NCBI RefSeq assembly: GCF_009807095.1
Contig: NZ_WUCC01000001.1
Span: 310,001 to 374,000 of the forward strand
DNA from: Rathayibacter sp. VKM Ac-2754
GTDB lineage: Bacteria; Actinomycetota; Actinomycetes; Actinomycetales; Microbacteriaceae
Length of the DNA: 64,000 nucleotides
Direction of reading: 5' to 3'
Shown: piece by piece, positions 16,459 through 25,107 of the stretch
Layout: every line of letters starts with the position of its first letter
Numbering within the stretch: the first letter of the stretch is position 1
The notes under the pieces: model-generated
The model's database searches: none
What the model saw: only the letters and a program-made list of their open reading frames with translations
What the model was told of the DNA's origin: nothing
Program-made: the position numbers and the translations under genes

Positions 16459-17210
16459 GCGGACGCCTTCGGGCCCCGGCGACGCGAGGCGAGCGCCACG
16501 GCGACGCCCACGGCTCCGACCACCAGACCGCCGACGCCGAGGACGCGCGCGACGACGTCGTCACCGGAGGACACGGCGGTCGTGGCGGAGGCGGCGGTCG
16601 CCACCGCGTCGTCCCCGTCGCCGTCGTCGTCGTGGTGGCCGGCACCCTCCTCCGCGGCAGTCACGACGACGGCCGGCGCGGGCAGCTCGGGCTCGTCCTC
16701 ACCCTCGACGGTCGGCTGGTCCCAAGCGGTCGAGCCGGTCTCGCAGGTCTGCAGCACGGGGAACTCGAGGGTCTGCCCGGCGGCGTCCTCGGGGATCTGC
16801 AGCTGCAGCGAGACCGTGTCGCGGTAGCCGTCGGCGAGCGGGGTCCTGGCCGTGTAGACGACGTCCGAGACGCGCTCGGTCGCGGTGTTGCCGTGCGAGT
16901 CGGTCACCGGGTCGGCGATCGCGACCTCGTTCTTGACGACGTCCCAGTTGGGGTTGACGGTCGGGCTGACCGAGTCGACGCCGTCGGGCATCGTGATCGT
17001 CAGCCCGGTGGTGGGCGAGCCGTCGCAGCCGTGCGCGAGCGAGAAGGTGACGACGGTGTACGACCCCGCGGCCGTGCTGCTCGCCGCGGCGGTGACGTGG
17101 GCGTTCGCGGCGGCGGGGGCCGAGAGCGCGACGGCGAGTGCACCGGCTGCGGCGAGCGAGCCGCCACCGACGAGGCGCAGACGGGAGAGGGAGGAGGAAG
17201 ACGTGGTCAT
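16455..17210 (-). CDS. ycnI: YcnI-family (DUF1775) copper-binding membrane protein
   Basis: A 251-aa protein. The signal peptide is followed by an N-terminal His after Ala-Asn-Ala (HVTAAASS), which with a Trp (NPNWDVVK) forms the Cu(II) 'histidine brace' described for B. subtilis YcnI. After the DUF1775 domain comes a His/Asp-rich stretch (HHDDDGDGDD), then one membrane helix and a basic tail. Its stop overlaps the copC start, and it lies 111 nt after a small His-containing membrane gene. This makes a copper acquisition or handling unit. Confidence 0.92.
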   Translation of the reverse strand: MTTSSSSLSRLRLVGGGSLAAAGALAVALSAPAAANAHVTAAASSTAAGSYTVVTFSLAHGCDGSPTTGLTITMPDGVDSVSPTVNPNWDVVKNEVAIADPVTDSHGNTATERVSDVVYTARTPLADGYRDTVSLQLQIPEDAAGQTLEFPVLQTCETGSTAWDQPTVEGEDEPELPAPAVVVTAAEEGAGHHDDDGDGDDAVATAASATTAVSSGDDVVARVLGVGGLVVGAVGVAVALASRRRGPKASA

Positions 17211-17321
17211 GAGTGCGGAGTCCTTGAAGAGAGACCGGCGGGTCGCCGGAGAGGAGGACGCAGCGCGGGATCGCGGTGCGCGCGGGAACGCCGACCGGAG
17301 TCGTCCCGCGCGGGAGCGACG

Positions 17322-17921
17322 TCAGGCGGCGAGCAGTGCGCGCGCGGGCGGGCCGCGGTGCCGCAGCAGAGACAGGACCGCGTCGAGGGCGCGGGGAGCG
17401 CGCGGCTCTGGCGTGCCGACGAGGGCGATCGACGGGGAGGCAGGAGCGAGGAGGGCCGAGGCGCGCGCGACGATCCGCACCACGGCGCGGAGGAGGCCCG
17501 CGCCGAGCGTCCAGAAGAGGCGCTCGCCGCGCCGGAGGGCGGCGATGGTGAGCACGGCCGCGATCAGGTGCGCGCCCAGCATGCCGGGCGAGTGCGCCGC
17601 GTGGCCGCCGCCCGCCGCGATCAGCTCGACGGTGCCGCCGTCGTGGAAGTGCGCGCCCGTCGACGTGGAGCCCGCGACGCTGACGTCTCCGCTGCCGCCC
17701 GTCATCAGGAAGAGGCCGTGATAGGCGAGCTGGCTGAGCAGCACCGAGACGGCCAGGCGGGTCAGCGAGAGGCGCCGACCCGAGAGGAGCACGCAGACGA
17801 CGGCCGAGAAGGCGATCGCGAGGGCGAGGATCGCGAGAGAGGGAGCCTCGGCCCCGGCGAGCGTGTGGGAGGCGGCGGCCGTAGCGGTCGCCGTGAGGGC
17901 CGCGACGGAGCCGCGTGCCAC
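17322..17921 (-). CDS. Small multi-pass membrane protein at the head of the copC/ycnI operon
   Basis: A 199-aa protein with about four hydrophobic helices and a loop carrying GAHFHDGG and [11 protein letters not shown], six His in total around position 80-115, which could bind metal. Neighbouring ycnI and copC suggest a copper role, perhaps filling the place of the missing CopD-type protein. I do not recognise the family by motif. The GTG at 17921 was chosen because GAGGAG lies 5 nt before it; another GTG at 17942 lacks that site. About 111 nt separate it from ycnI. Confidence 0.7.
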   Translation of the reverse strand: MARGSVAALTATATAAASHTLAGAEAPSLAILALAIAFSAVVCVLLSGRRLSLTRLAVSVLLSQLAYHGLFLMTGGSGDVSVAGSTSTGAHFHDGGTVELIAAGGGHAAHSPGMLGAHLIAAVLTIAALRRGERLFWTLGAGLLRAVVRIVARASALLAPASPSIALVGTPEPRAPRALDAVLSLLRHRGPPARALLAA

Positions 17922-18054
17922 TCGTGCTCCTCGCGTCTGCACCTGCCCGCCTCCTGCGTCCGACGGCCGATGAGCGCACCGTGCGCAGGCCTTCTCCCAG
18001 GGTAATCGACGCCGGGGCAGACCCGGACCCGCGTCTTTCCGGGGATCCGGCCGC

Positions 18055-18070
18055 GTTACGAAGCCGTTAC
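18055..18070. promoter_or_regulatory. GTTAC-N6-GTTAC direct repeat, MtrA-box-like
   Basis: GTTAC at 18055-18059 is repeated at 18066-18070, an 11-bp period (on the other strand GTAAC-N6-GTAAC). This resembles the direct repeat bound by the actinobacterial response regulator MtrA. It lies 130 nt upstream of the fasciclin gene and 134 nt upstream of the divergent membrane gene. The rest of the 278-nt gap (17922-18199) shows no clear feature. Confidence 0.35.
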
Positions 18071-18199
18071 CTAGATGAACGAGCGAATTCCAAACCCCCT
18101 CACGGAGGGCTCCGAAGACATGACAACGGCCGCGAAACGGTCCACACAGTTCAGGTCCTCCGCTCCCCCGTGGAGACCGTCTCACGAAGGAGAAACCCC

Positions 18200-18868
18200 A
18201 TGCGATCCACCAAGCGCACCATGCTCGCCGCATTCGCCCTGCTGGGCACCGCCACCCTCGGCCTCACCGCCTGCTCGAGCGGCAGCGGAAGCACCACCGA
18301 GTCCTCCGACGCCGCTACCGAGATGTCGACCCCCATGGCGACCTCGTCGGCCACGATGGACCCGGCCGCCAACCTCGTCGGCTCCGGCTGCGCCGCCTAT
18401 GCCGAGCAGGTCCCGGACGGCTCCGGCTCGGTCGCCGGCATGGCCCTCGACCCGGTGGCCACCGCCGCGTCGAACAACCCGCTGCTCACCACGCTGACCG
18501 CTGCGGTCTCGGGTGCGCTCAACCCCGACGTCAACCTCGTCGACACGCTGAACGGCAGCGAGTTCACCGTCTTCGCCCCCGTCGACGACGCGTTCGCCAA
18601 GCTCGACGCCGCGACCCTCGAGACGCTGAAGACCCCCGAGGGCGCTGCGACGCTCTCGTCGATCCTCACCTACCACGTCGTCCCCGGCCAGATCGCCCCT
18701 GACGACATCGACGGCACGCACACCACCGTCCAGGGCGGCGACGTCACCGTCACCGGTTCCGGCGACGACATCAAGGTCAACGACGCCTCGGTCATCTGCG
18801 GAGGCGTCCAGACCGCCAACGCGACCGTGTACCTCATCGACACGGTGCTGACCCCCCCGGCCAGCTAG
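18200..18868 (+). CDS. Fasciclin-domain lipoprotein
   Basis: A 222-aa secreted lipoprotein: signal peptide with lipobox LGLTAC (Cys25), a Ser/Thr-rich linker to about 60, and one FAS1 domain with H1 motif [14 protein letters not shown] (about 115-128) and the H2-type YHVVPGQI (about 156-163). FAS1 domains mediate adhesion; MPT70/MPT83 of mycobacteria are relatives. GAAGGAG lies 6 nt before the ATG. A strong terminator follows directly, so it is probably a single-gene unit with a long leader. Confidence 0.93.
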   Translation: MRSTKRTMLAAFALLGTATLGLTACSSGSGSTTESSDAATEMSTPMATSSATMDPAANLVGSGCAAYAEQVPDGSGSVAGMALDPVATAASNNPLLTTLTAAVSGALNPDVNLVDTLNGSEFTVFAPVDDAFAKLDAATLETLKTPEGAATLSSILTYHVVPGQIAPDDIDGTHTTVQGGDVTVTGSGDDIKVNDASVICGGVQTANATVYLIDTVLTPPAS

Positions 18869-18890
18869 TCACCACGGCAGTAACACCGAC

Positions 18891-18919
18891 AGGGGCGGGC
18901 GCGCAAGCGTCCGCCCCTT
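18891..18919 (+). terminator. Intrinsic terminator after the fasciclin gene
   Basis: GGGGCGGGCGC (18892-18902) pairs with GCGTCCGCCCC (18907-18917) with one G-T pair and a GCAA tetraloop, followed by TTCC. It begins 24 nt after the fasciclin stop. Confidence 0.8.
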
Positions 18920-18944
18920 CCGTGTGCCCGGGGCCGCACCGCCC

Positions 18945-18950
18945 TACGGT
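18945..18950 (+). promoter_or_regulatory. TANNNT -10 box, probable leaderless promoter of PAP2
   Basis: TACGGT lies exactly 6 nt before the ATG at 18957, and no ribosome site is present. It follows the fasciclin terminator, so PAP2 needs its own promoter. Confidence 0.45.
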
Positions 18951-18956
18951 GTGCGG

Positions 18957-19727
18957 ATGCAGTCCCCCGACTCCGCCCTCTCGCGCCGCACCCGGTTCCA
19001 CCAGCGCTTCATCGTCGAGGAGCGGTACATGCCCGCCCCGGCGCGGAGGCGGCTGAACAGGTCCGCCGGATCGCTGATCGCCGTCGGGCTGCTCGCCTTC
19101 GCGGCCCTCACCGCCCAGGTGATGACCCGCTCCGGGCTGGCCGCCCTCGATGTCCCGATCGCCGAGTGGTTCCGCGAGCGGCGGTTCGCCGAGGGCACCG
19201 TCGTGATGGACGTGCTCGCCACGGTCTTCGGGCCGGTCTACCTGCCGGGGATCATCGCCGTCGTGCTCGTGCTGTGGATCGCCCTCGCGCGCCACCTCTG
19301 GCGACCGGTGCTCCTCGCCGTCTTCATGCTCGTCGGCGTGATCAGCGTGCAGCTCGCCGCGTTCCTCGTCGAGCGCTCCCGCCCGCCGATCGCGACCATG
19401 CTGCTCGGGCCCGACCTGACCTTCTCGTACCCGTCGGGACACGTGATGGGCGTCTGCGACTTCTTCCTGATCACGACGTTCCTGCTCGCCTCGCGACGCT
19501 CGTCGCCCCTCTGGGCGATCGGAGGGTACGCGCTCGCCCTCGGGATGATCGTCTGCCAGATCGTCAGCCGCCTCTACCTGGGCTACCACTGGCTGACCGA
19601 CACCCTCGCGTCGTTCTCGCTGTCGCTCGTGATGCTCGGATCGGTCATCGCGATCGACACCTGGCGGACGGCGCGGGTGCCGGGCGAGGACGTCTCGGGA
19701 GAGCTGTCGCAGGTCGAGCGCGGCTAG
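18957..19727 (+). CDS. PAP2-family membrane phosphatase
   Basis: A 256-aa protein with about six membrane helices. The phosphatase signature is split as usual: VERSRPP (138-144), YPSGH (158-162, with the catalytic His) and SRLYLGYHWLTD (204-215, with His211 and Asp215). PAP2 enzymes remove phosphate from phosphatidic acid, undecaprenyl pyrophosphate or similar lipids at the outer face of the membrane. Substrate here is unknown. The ATG at 18957 is supported by the TACGGT box 6 nt upstream. Confidence 0.9.
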   Translation: MQSPDSALSRRTRFHQRFIVEERYMPAPARRRLNRSAGSLIAVGLLAFAALTAQVMTRSGLAALDVPIAEWFRERRFAEGTVVMDVLATVFGPVYLPGIIAVVLVLWIALARHLWRPVLLAVFMLVGVISVQLAAFLVERSRPPIATMLLGPDLTFSYPSGHVMGVCDFFLITTFLLASRRSSPLWAIGGYALALGMIVCQIVSRLYLGYHWLTDTLASFSLSLVMLGSVIAIDTWRTARVPGEDVSGELSQVERG

Positions 19728-19790
19728 GGCGCCCGGACTCCTCCACAGGCACGATGCGAGGGCGAGTCGTCCCGTTCGGAGCCGGCGGCC

Positions 19791-19814
19791 GGTCCGGTGG
19801 CGGACCTCTCTGAT
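19791..19814 (+). promoter_or_regulatory. Possible degenerate PafBC-like promoter of the second HNH gene
   Basis: CCGGTGG (19794-19800) followed after 8 nt by TCTGAT (19809-19814) resembles the promoter of the other two HNH genes (TGTCAGTGG, 8 nt, TANNNT). The first part of the element is not conserved. It ends 11 nt before the ATG. Confidence 0.3.
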
Positions 19815-19825
19815 TCGATGTCCAC

Positions 19826-21163
19826 ATGGAGAGAACAGGCAAGGAAGCAGCGGCGGAGGTGACGCCCGACACGGTCAGAGCGCTCACCGACGTCGCCGTC
19901 GCCGCGGGCGTCATGTCGTCTCTCGCATCCCTCACCCGCGCCACAGGGCTGTACGCGGCGTACCGGGCGGCGCGGTTGATCCCGGAGGCGTTCGCGCTCG
20001 GTACCCGCCTGCCCCGCAGGGGATCCGATGATCTGTTCGAGAGGTCGATCAGGGCGGATCTGGCGGTCGCGATGCGGACCACCGAACGGCTCATCACGCG
20101 CACTCTCGCTCATGCGCAGCTGCTGACCGAGGAGCTCCCGCGCACCCGCGCCGCTCTCGCGGCCGGCGCGATCCTGTGGGAGGCGAGCGAGGTGATCTGC
20201 GACACCGCACTCACCCTCCCGCAGGCGTCGCTGATCGAGTTCGACGAGCGCGCGGCCGAGGTGGCGCTGACCGCGACTCCCTCGCAGCTGCAGAGGGCTG
20301 TCATGCGGATGCGGGACGAGCTGCACGACGAACCGCTCGCCGCCCGGCACGTGCGCGCCCGCGCCGATCGGAGCGTGTGGGTGAGCCCGAGGATCGACGG
20401 GATGGCGACATTCTGCGCCGTGCTGCCGGCCACGGTCACGATGGGCGCCTTCGACCGCATCGACCGCATCGACCGCATCGCCAGAACCCTCCGCGACCAC
20501 ACCGACAGCGAAGAGCGGACACTTGCACACCTGCGCGCCGACGCGCTCGCCGATCTGCTGACCGACGGCGACATCGCCGGCACGACCCCCGTGAGCGGGC
20601 CCGAGACCGCCGCTGCAACGTTCGTGTCCGGAGTGCGCGCCGAGGTGCGGCTGACGCTCGCCGCGAGCACCGCCACCACTGCCGACGACGCGCCGGCCGA
20701 CCTCGACGGCTACGGACTGATCCCCGCCGACGTCGCCCGCGACCTCGTCGGAGTCGGTGCCTCCTTCACCCGCATCCTGACCGACCCGGACACCGGGACC
20801 GTCACCTCCGTCGGCCGGACCCACCGGGTCCCTCCGCCGCGCATGCGACTGCACCTGCAGCTCCGCGATCAGACCTGCCGCTTCCCCGGCTGCACCCGAC
20901 CCGCCTCCACCGCGGAGGCCGATCACACGATCGAATGGCGCAACGGAGGCGAGACCGCCCTGCAGAACGTGGCCTCGCTCTGCACCGGACATCACCACGT
21001 CCGCCACGGCGATCGCTGGACGTACGTCCTCCATCCCGACGGCGTCGCGGACTGGACGACACCGACCGGGAGACGCGTGACGACCCGGCCGACCGTGCTT
21101 CTCGGGAAGGCGCCGGGGCCACCGCCGCGACCGAGCTTCGACGAGACACCGCCGGCGGTCTGA
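19826..21163 (+). CDS. DUF222 / 13E12-family HNH endonuclease-like protein (copy 2)
   Basis: A 445-aa protein: a DUF222 helical domain (about 15-330) and a C-terminal HNH module with CRFPGCTRPAS, ADHTIEWRNGGET and SLCTGHHHVRH. It closely resembles the third copy at 58558 (the region around CRFPGC is almost the same residue for residue) and less closely the first copy. A 9-bp triplication near 20455 gives IDRIDRIDRIAR, which is IDRIAR alone in the relative YHRLDRIAR. A hairpin ends the gene before the convergent helicase. Confidence 0.9.
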   Translation: MERTGKEAAAEVTPDTVRALTDVAVAAGVMSSLASLTRATGLYAAYRAARLIPEAFALGTRLPRRGSDDLFERSIRADLAVAMRTTERLITRTLAHAQLLTEELPRTRAALAAGAILWEASEVICDTALTLPQASLIEFDERAAEVALTATPSQLQRAVMRMRDELHDEPLAARHVRARADRSVWVSPRIDGMATFCAVLPATVTMGAFDRIDRIDRIARTLRDHTDSEERTLAHLRADALADLLTDGDIAGTTPVSGPETAAATFVSGVRAEVRLTLAASTATTADDAPADLDGYGLIPADVARDLVGVGASFTRILTDPDTGTVTSVGRTHRVPPPRMRLHLQLRDQTCRFPGCTRPASTAEADHTIEWRNGGETALQNVASLCTGHHHVRHGDRWTYVLHPDGVADWTTPTGRRVTTRPTVLLGKAPGPPPRPSFDETPPAV

Positions 21164-21191
21164 GACCGGGCCCCAGCGTCGGCGAGACGAC

Positions 21192-21225
21192 GAACGGCGC
21201 GAATCCCGCAGGATCCGCGCCGTTC
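21192..21225. terminator. Bidirectional terminator between HNH copy 2 and the helicase
   Basis: GAACGGCGCG (21192-21201) pairs perfectly with CGCGCCGTTC (21216-21225). An inner ATCC/GGAT stem narrows the loop to CGCA. It lies between two convergent genes. Confidence 0.75.
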
Positions 21226-21241
21226 ACCGTGCCTGTCGCCC

Positions 21242-23137
21242 TTACTCGGCGGGCGCGCTGATCTCGGCCAGCACGCGATCGCCCGGGAACGCGGAGACCA
21301 TGTCGGCCTCGATCTCGGCGCGCTCGAGCAACTCCTCCATGCGGTGGCGGCGGTTGCGCGTGATGAGCGTCACGACCGTGCCCTTCTTGCCCGCGCGGCC
21401 GGTGCGGCCGGAGCGGTGCAGGTAGGTCTTGTACTCGTCCGGCGCGTCGGCCTGGATGACCAAGTCGATGTCGTCGACGTGGATGCCGCGAGCCGCGACG
21501 TCGGTCGCCACGAGGACGTCGACGCGACCGCTCGTGAGCAATGCGAGGTTGCGCGTGCGACGCGACTGGTTGAGGTCGCCGTGCAGGCTCGTCGCGGGGA
21601 TGTCGGCGTGCTCGAGCTGCTCAGCGAGCTGCTCCGCGAACGCGCGCGTGCGGGCGAAGATCAGCGTCTTGCCTGCGCGAGCGGCGAGCTCCTCGATGAT
21701 CCGGCCCTTGTCTCGGTGCTCGATCAGCAGGACGCGGTGGTCGATGGTCGAGGACGCCTGGTCCTCGCCCGCGACCTCGTGCACGCTCGGCGTCACGAGG
21801 AACTCCTCGACGAGCGTCGCGACGCCCTTGTCGAGGGTCGCCGAGAACAGCAGGCGCTGGCCGCCGGTCGCCGTGCCGCGGAGGATGCGCTGCACCGGCT
21901 CGAGGAAGCCGAGGTCGCACATGTGGTCGGCCTCGTCGAGCACCGTGATCGTGATGCTCGAGAGGTCGAGGCGACCCTGCTCGATGAGGTCCTCGAGGCG
22001 ACCCGGCGTCGCGATGATGATGTCGACCCCGCGCTGGAGGGCGCCGACCTGCTTGTACTGAGGGACGCCGCCGTAGATGGTCGCCGTGAAGAGGCCGACG
22101 GAGCGCGCGATCGGCTGGATCGTGCGGTCGATCTGCATGGCCAGTTCACGGGTGGGCGCGAGGATCAGCGCGCGGGGTGCGCGGCCGGGCTTGCGACCCT
22201 TGGCTCCGTTGTTCTCCATGAGGCGCTCGACGACGGGGGCGCCGAACGCGATCGTCTTGCCCGAGCCGGTCTTTCCGCGGCCGAGGACGTCCTTGCCGGC
22301 GAGCACCTCGGGGATGGTCGCGGCCTGGATCGGGAACGGCGCGGCCGCCCCCATCTCGGTCAGCTGACGAACGATGTTGGCACCCAGGCCGAGGTCGCCG
22401 AAGGTGACGCCCTCGACGTCGACCGCGAGGGTCGAGGTCGCCTCGAGGCGCTCGAGCACGACGTCGTCGGCCTGGTGGCCCGGGCGCGAGGTGCGGCTCG
22501 GGTAGAAGTCCGAACCGGAGTCGCGGCGCGAGGGCTTGTCGTGACGGTCGAAGCTCCGCGTCGGGCGGTCGCCGCGATCGTGCGAGCGGGCGGGACGGGT
22601 GTCGCGGTCGAACGAGCGGGCGGGCCGCTCATCACGGTCGTTGGAGCGCGCCGGGCGGGCATCGCGATCGTACGAGCGGGCCGGGCGCTCATCACGGTAG
22701 TTCGAACGCGCCGGACGGGCGTCACGGTCGTAGCCGCGCGCCGGACGCTCGGTGCGGTCGGAGCTTCGCGCGGGGCGCTCGTCGCGGTCGAACGAGCGCC
22801 CAGGACGCTCGCTGCGGTCGAACGAGCGCGCGGGCCGGGCGTCGCGGTCGAACGAGCGCGCCGGGCGCTCGCTGCGGTCGTAGCTGCGGCGCTCCTCGGG
22901 GCGCTCGCTCCGCTCGGACGCGCGCTCGGCGCGCTCGTCGGCGTTCCAGCGCGCCTTCTTGGGCGCGTTCTCGTCGACGGGGCGGTAGCCGCGGTGGCCC
23001 TCGCTGCGCGCACCGGGCTTCGCGGCGGGGAAGCGAGAGCGGCCTCCGAGCTGCGACTTGCCGCTGGACGCGCCGAAGCGGTTGGGCTCGAAGTTCTTGG
23101 CGGGGCGCCCGCCGGCGGGCTTCTTGTTCTTGGGCAT
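21242..23137 (-). CDS. DEAD-box RNA helicase with an Arg/Asp repeat N-terminus
   Basis: A 631-aa protein. Residues 1-85 are basic; 91-200 are eleven copies of a decapeptide RPARSFDRDE-like repeat. The helicase core runs from about 245: Q motif FPIQ (268-271), motif I GKTGSGKT, Ia PTRELA, Ib TPGR, II DEAD (401-404), III SAT, V ATDVAARGIHV and VI HRSGRTGR. It unwinds RNA with ATP, probably in ribosome assembly or cold adaptation as in RhlE/CsdA relatives. The placement of the repeat at the N-terminus is unusual; RNA-binding tails are more often C-terminal. Confidence 0.93.
   Translation of the reverse strand: MPKNKKPAGGRPAKNFEPNRFGASSGKSQLGGRSRFPAAKPGARSEGHRGYRPVDENAPKKARWNADERAERASERSERPEERRSYDRSERPARSFDRDARPARSFDRSERPGRSFDRDERPARSSDRTERPARGYDRDARPARSNYRDERPARSYDRDARPARSNDRDERPARSFDRDTRPARSHDRGDRPTRSFDRHDKPSRRDSGSDFYPSRTSRPGHQADDVVLERLEATSTLAVDVEGVTFGDLGLGANIVRQLTEMGAAAPFPIQAATIPEVLAGKDVLGRGKTGSGKTIAFGAPVVERLMENNGAKGRKPGRAPRALILAPTRELAMQIDRTIQPIARSVGLFTATIYGGVPQYKQVGALQRGVDIIIATPGRLEDLIEQGRLDLSSITITVLDEADHMCDLGFLEPVQRILRGTATGGQRLLFSATLDKGVATLVEEFLVTPSVHEVAGEDQASSTIDHRVLLIEHRDKGRIIEELAARAGKTLIFARTRAFAEQLAEQLEHADIPATSLHGDLNQSRRTRNLALLTSGRVDVLVATDVAARGIHVDDIDLVIQADAPDEYKTYLHRSGRTGRAGKKGTVVTLITRNRRHRMEELLERAEIEADMVSAFPGDRVLAEISAPAE
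22538..22867 (-). repeat. 30-bp tandem repeat inside the helicase gene, eleven units
   Basis: Eleven 30-bp units encode decapeptides of the form RPARS-(F/Y/N/H)-DRD-(E/A/T) at residues 91-200. Units are imperfect at third positions and at residues 6 and 10, so the array is not freshly amplified throughout, although neighbouring units are very alike. Confidence 0.9.
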
Positions 23138-23434
23138 GACTGCTGCTTCCTGGGTTCAGGTCGTGCGCGAGCAGACTGCGGCGATCAGCACCCTCGTGGG
23201 GGCGTTCGAGCGCAGGCCTGCGAGAACCCGGGCGACAGGCCGCTCCTGCTCTCGTGGACGAGAGTGCCGAGCGGGCGATCGCTGATCGGGGCCGATTCAC
23301 ACATGTGATTTATCCGACGACGACTGTCGTGGATCCGGCCCGCTTGACTGACAAACCCATCCGCGCGTCAGCGCACGGAGTCAAGAGCCGACCGCAGGAG
23401 TATACAGGCGCACGCTGCCGCTGGCTAGGTCCCG
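23138..23434. other. Gene-free stretch upstream of the helicase (probable long 5' leader)
   Basis: This 297-nt region lies between the helicase start (minus strand) and the end of the CGNR gene. It has local AT enrichment around 23295-23350 (CACATGTG palindrome at 23300-23307, then TTTATCC, and TTGACTGACAAACC further on). A promoter for the helicase in this AT-richer part would give a 160-200 nt leader. I see no gene, riboswitch or terminator I can name. Confidence 0.4.
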
Positions 23435-23992
23435 CTACTCCGAGGCTCGCCGCGCCCGGTACGCCGCGACGTTCGCGCGGTTGCCGCAGTTGCCGGTGTC
23501 GCAGTAGCGCTTGGAGCGGTTGCGGGAGAGGTCGACGAGCACGGCCTCGCAGTCGTCGGCGGCGCAGAGGCGGATGCGGTCGCGCTCGTCGCCGCGGACG
23601 ACGTCGACGAACGCCATGGCCGCCTCGACGACGATGCGCGTGGCGAGGGGGCTCTCGTCGCGGGTGGCGTGCAGGTGCCAGCCGTAGATGCCGTGGCGGA
23701 CGAGCTGCGGAAGGGCCGGCGCGTCCTCGAGCATCGCGTTGACGAGGGCGACGAGGTCCTCCTCGGCCCGGCTCAGCCAGAGCGCCCGGAGCGGCGCACG
23801 GACTCCGCGGACCGCCTCGAGTTCGTCGGGCGAGTGCTCGCGACTGCCTGTGTAGCGGTTGTCGAGCACGAAGTCCTCGAGCTGCTCGAGGGTGACCAGT
23901 TCGTCCTCGCCCGACGGCGAGAGCTCGGGGAGGGTGTTGACGAGGACGGCGGTCGCGGTGAGGGCCGCTTCGACGTCATGAGCGAAGACCAT
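23435..23992 (-). CDS. CGNR zinc-finger / ABATE-domain regulator
   Basis: A 185-aa protein: an N-terminal ABATE (stress-induced, formerly DUF1470) domain followed by a C-terminal CGNR zinc finger with CAADDC (144-149), then RSKRYCDTGNCGNRANVAAYRAR. The four Cys should bind zinc and the basic helix DNA. ABATE-CGNR proteins are putative transcription regulators that sense small molecules. CAGGAG lies 5 nt before the ATG. It is divergent from a DMT exporter with only 86 nt between starts, which suggests it controls that gene. Confidence 0.9.
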   Translation of the reverse strand: MVFAHDVEAALTATAVLVNTLPELSPSGEDELVTLEQLEDFVLDNRYTGSREHSPDELEAVRGVRAPLRALWLSRAEEDLVALVNAMLEDAPALPQLVRHGIYGWHLHATRDESPLATRIVVEAAMAFVDVVRGDERDRIRLCAADDCEAVLVDLSRNRSKRYCDTGNCGNRANVAAYRARRASE

Positions 23993-24020
23993 GTTGACTC
24001 CTGACAGCGCGGGCGGTTAG

Positions 24021-24044
24021 TGTCACGAGCATACCGCTTGTCAC
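24021..24044. promoter_or_regulatory. Direct TGTCAC repeats between CGNR regulator and DMT gene
   Basis: TGTCAC occurs at 24021-24026 and 24039-24044, 18 bp apart, in the divergent intergenic region. TTGACTC is also repeated near both starts. These are candidate binding sites for the CGNR regulator. Confidence 0.3.
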
Positions 24045-24078
24045 CGGCAAACCGGCTTTGACTCATGAAGGGCCAGCC

Positions 24079-25053
24079 ATGACCACCACAGCGCAGCCAC
24101 GCCGCCTCGGTTCGGGCCTCGTGCTCGCACTGGCGGCCGCCGCCGCTTTCGGGCTCGGCGGCCCCTTCGTGAAGCCGCTGCTCGAGGCGGGCTGGACCCC
24201 GGCGGCCGCCGTGCTCTGGCGAGCGGGAGGCGCGGCGCTGATCCTCGCGGTCCCCGCGGTCCTCTCCCTCCGGGGCCGCTGGCACGTGCTGCGCCGCAAC
24301 GTCGGCACGATCGGGCTCTACGGAGTGTTCGCCGTCATCGCCGCGCAGCTCTGCTTCTACAGCGCGATCGAGCACATGTCGGTCGGCGTCGCCCTGCTGA
24401 TCGAGTACCTCGCTCCGGTGTTCCTCGTGCTCTTCGCCTGGGCGCGGACGCGCCGGCACCCAGGACGGTTCACCCTAGCGGGCTCCGCGCTCGCCCTGCT
24501 GGGGCTGGTGCTCGTGCTCGACCTGTCGGGCCAGGCCACTCCCGAACTCGTCGGCGTCGCGTGGGCGCTCACCGCCTCGCTCGGCCTCTGCGTCTACTAC
24601 GTGATCGCCGGGCGGATCGATCCGGAGCTTCCGCCGATCGCCCTGACGGCCGGCGCGATGGCGGTGGGCGCGGTGCTCCTCCTGGCCCTCGGAGCCATCG
24701 GGATCGTGCCGCTGCGGGCGAGCTTCGGCGACGTGCTGTTCGTGGGCTCGGAGGTGTCGTGGCTGCTGCCCGCCGCCGTGATCCTGGGCATGTCGACGGT
24801 CACCGCGTACCTGCTCGGCATCGCCGGCGGATCGCGGCTCGGCACGCGGATCGCCTCGTTCGTCGGGCTCACCGAGGTGCTGTTCTCGATCGTCGCGGCC
24901 TGGGCGCTGCTGGGGGAGCTCCCCGCGCCGATCCAGTTCGCGGGCGGGGCGCTGATCCTCGTCGGCGTGGTGCTGGTGCGGCTGCAGTCGGAGGCGCCGA
25001 GTGCGGCTCCGATAGAGGAGCGCGAGCCGGTCGAGCCGCTGTACACCCCCTGA
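24079..25053 (+). CDS. DMT-superfamily (EamA) exporter
   Basis: A 324-aa membrane protein with about ten helices and two EamA repeats (from about 12 and 158), ending in an acidic tail EEREPVEPLY. It is similar to RhtA/YdcZ-like small-molecule exporters; the substrate is unknown. The ATG at 24079 has AAGGG 6 nt upstream; a TTG further up has no ribosome site. It is divergent from the CGNR regulator. Confidence 0.88.
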   Translation: MTTTAQPRRLGSGLVLALAAAAAFGLGGPFVKPLLEAGWTPAAAVLWRAGGAALILAVPAVLSLRGRWHVLRRNVGTIGLYGVFAVIAAQLCFYSAIEHMSVGVALLIEYLAPVFLVLFAWARTRRHPGRFTLAGSALALLGLVLVLDLSGQATPELVGVAWALTASLGLCVYYVIAGRIDPELPPIALTAGAMAVGAVLLLALGAIGIVPLRASFGDVLFVGSEVSWLLPAAVILGMSTVTAYLLGIAGGSRLGTRIASFVGLTEVLFSIVAAWALLGELPAPIQFAGGALILVGVVLVRLQSEAPSAAPIEEREPVEPLYTP

Positions 25054-25107
25054 TCACGGGGTTGCTCTAGGCGCAGGGGGTTCACGGCGCATACGCTCGT
25101 CTCACCC

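Noticed and set aside
18075-18497. Small frame starting at 18075 before the fasciclin gene
   Set aside because: It overlaps the fasciclin gene in another frame, with no ribosome site and Pro/Arg-rich chance composition.
22538-22867. CRISPR-like 30-bp periodic repeats
   Set aside because: The units are contiguous without spacers and encode a decapeptide repeat of the helicase; no cas genes are present.
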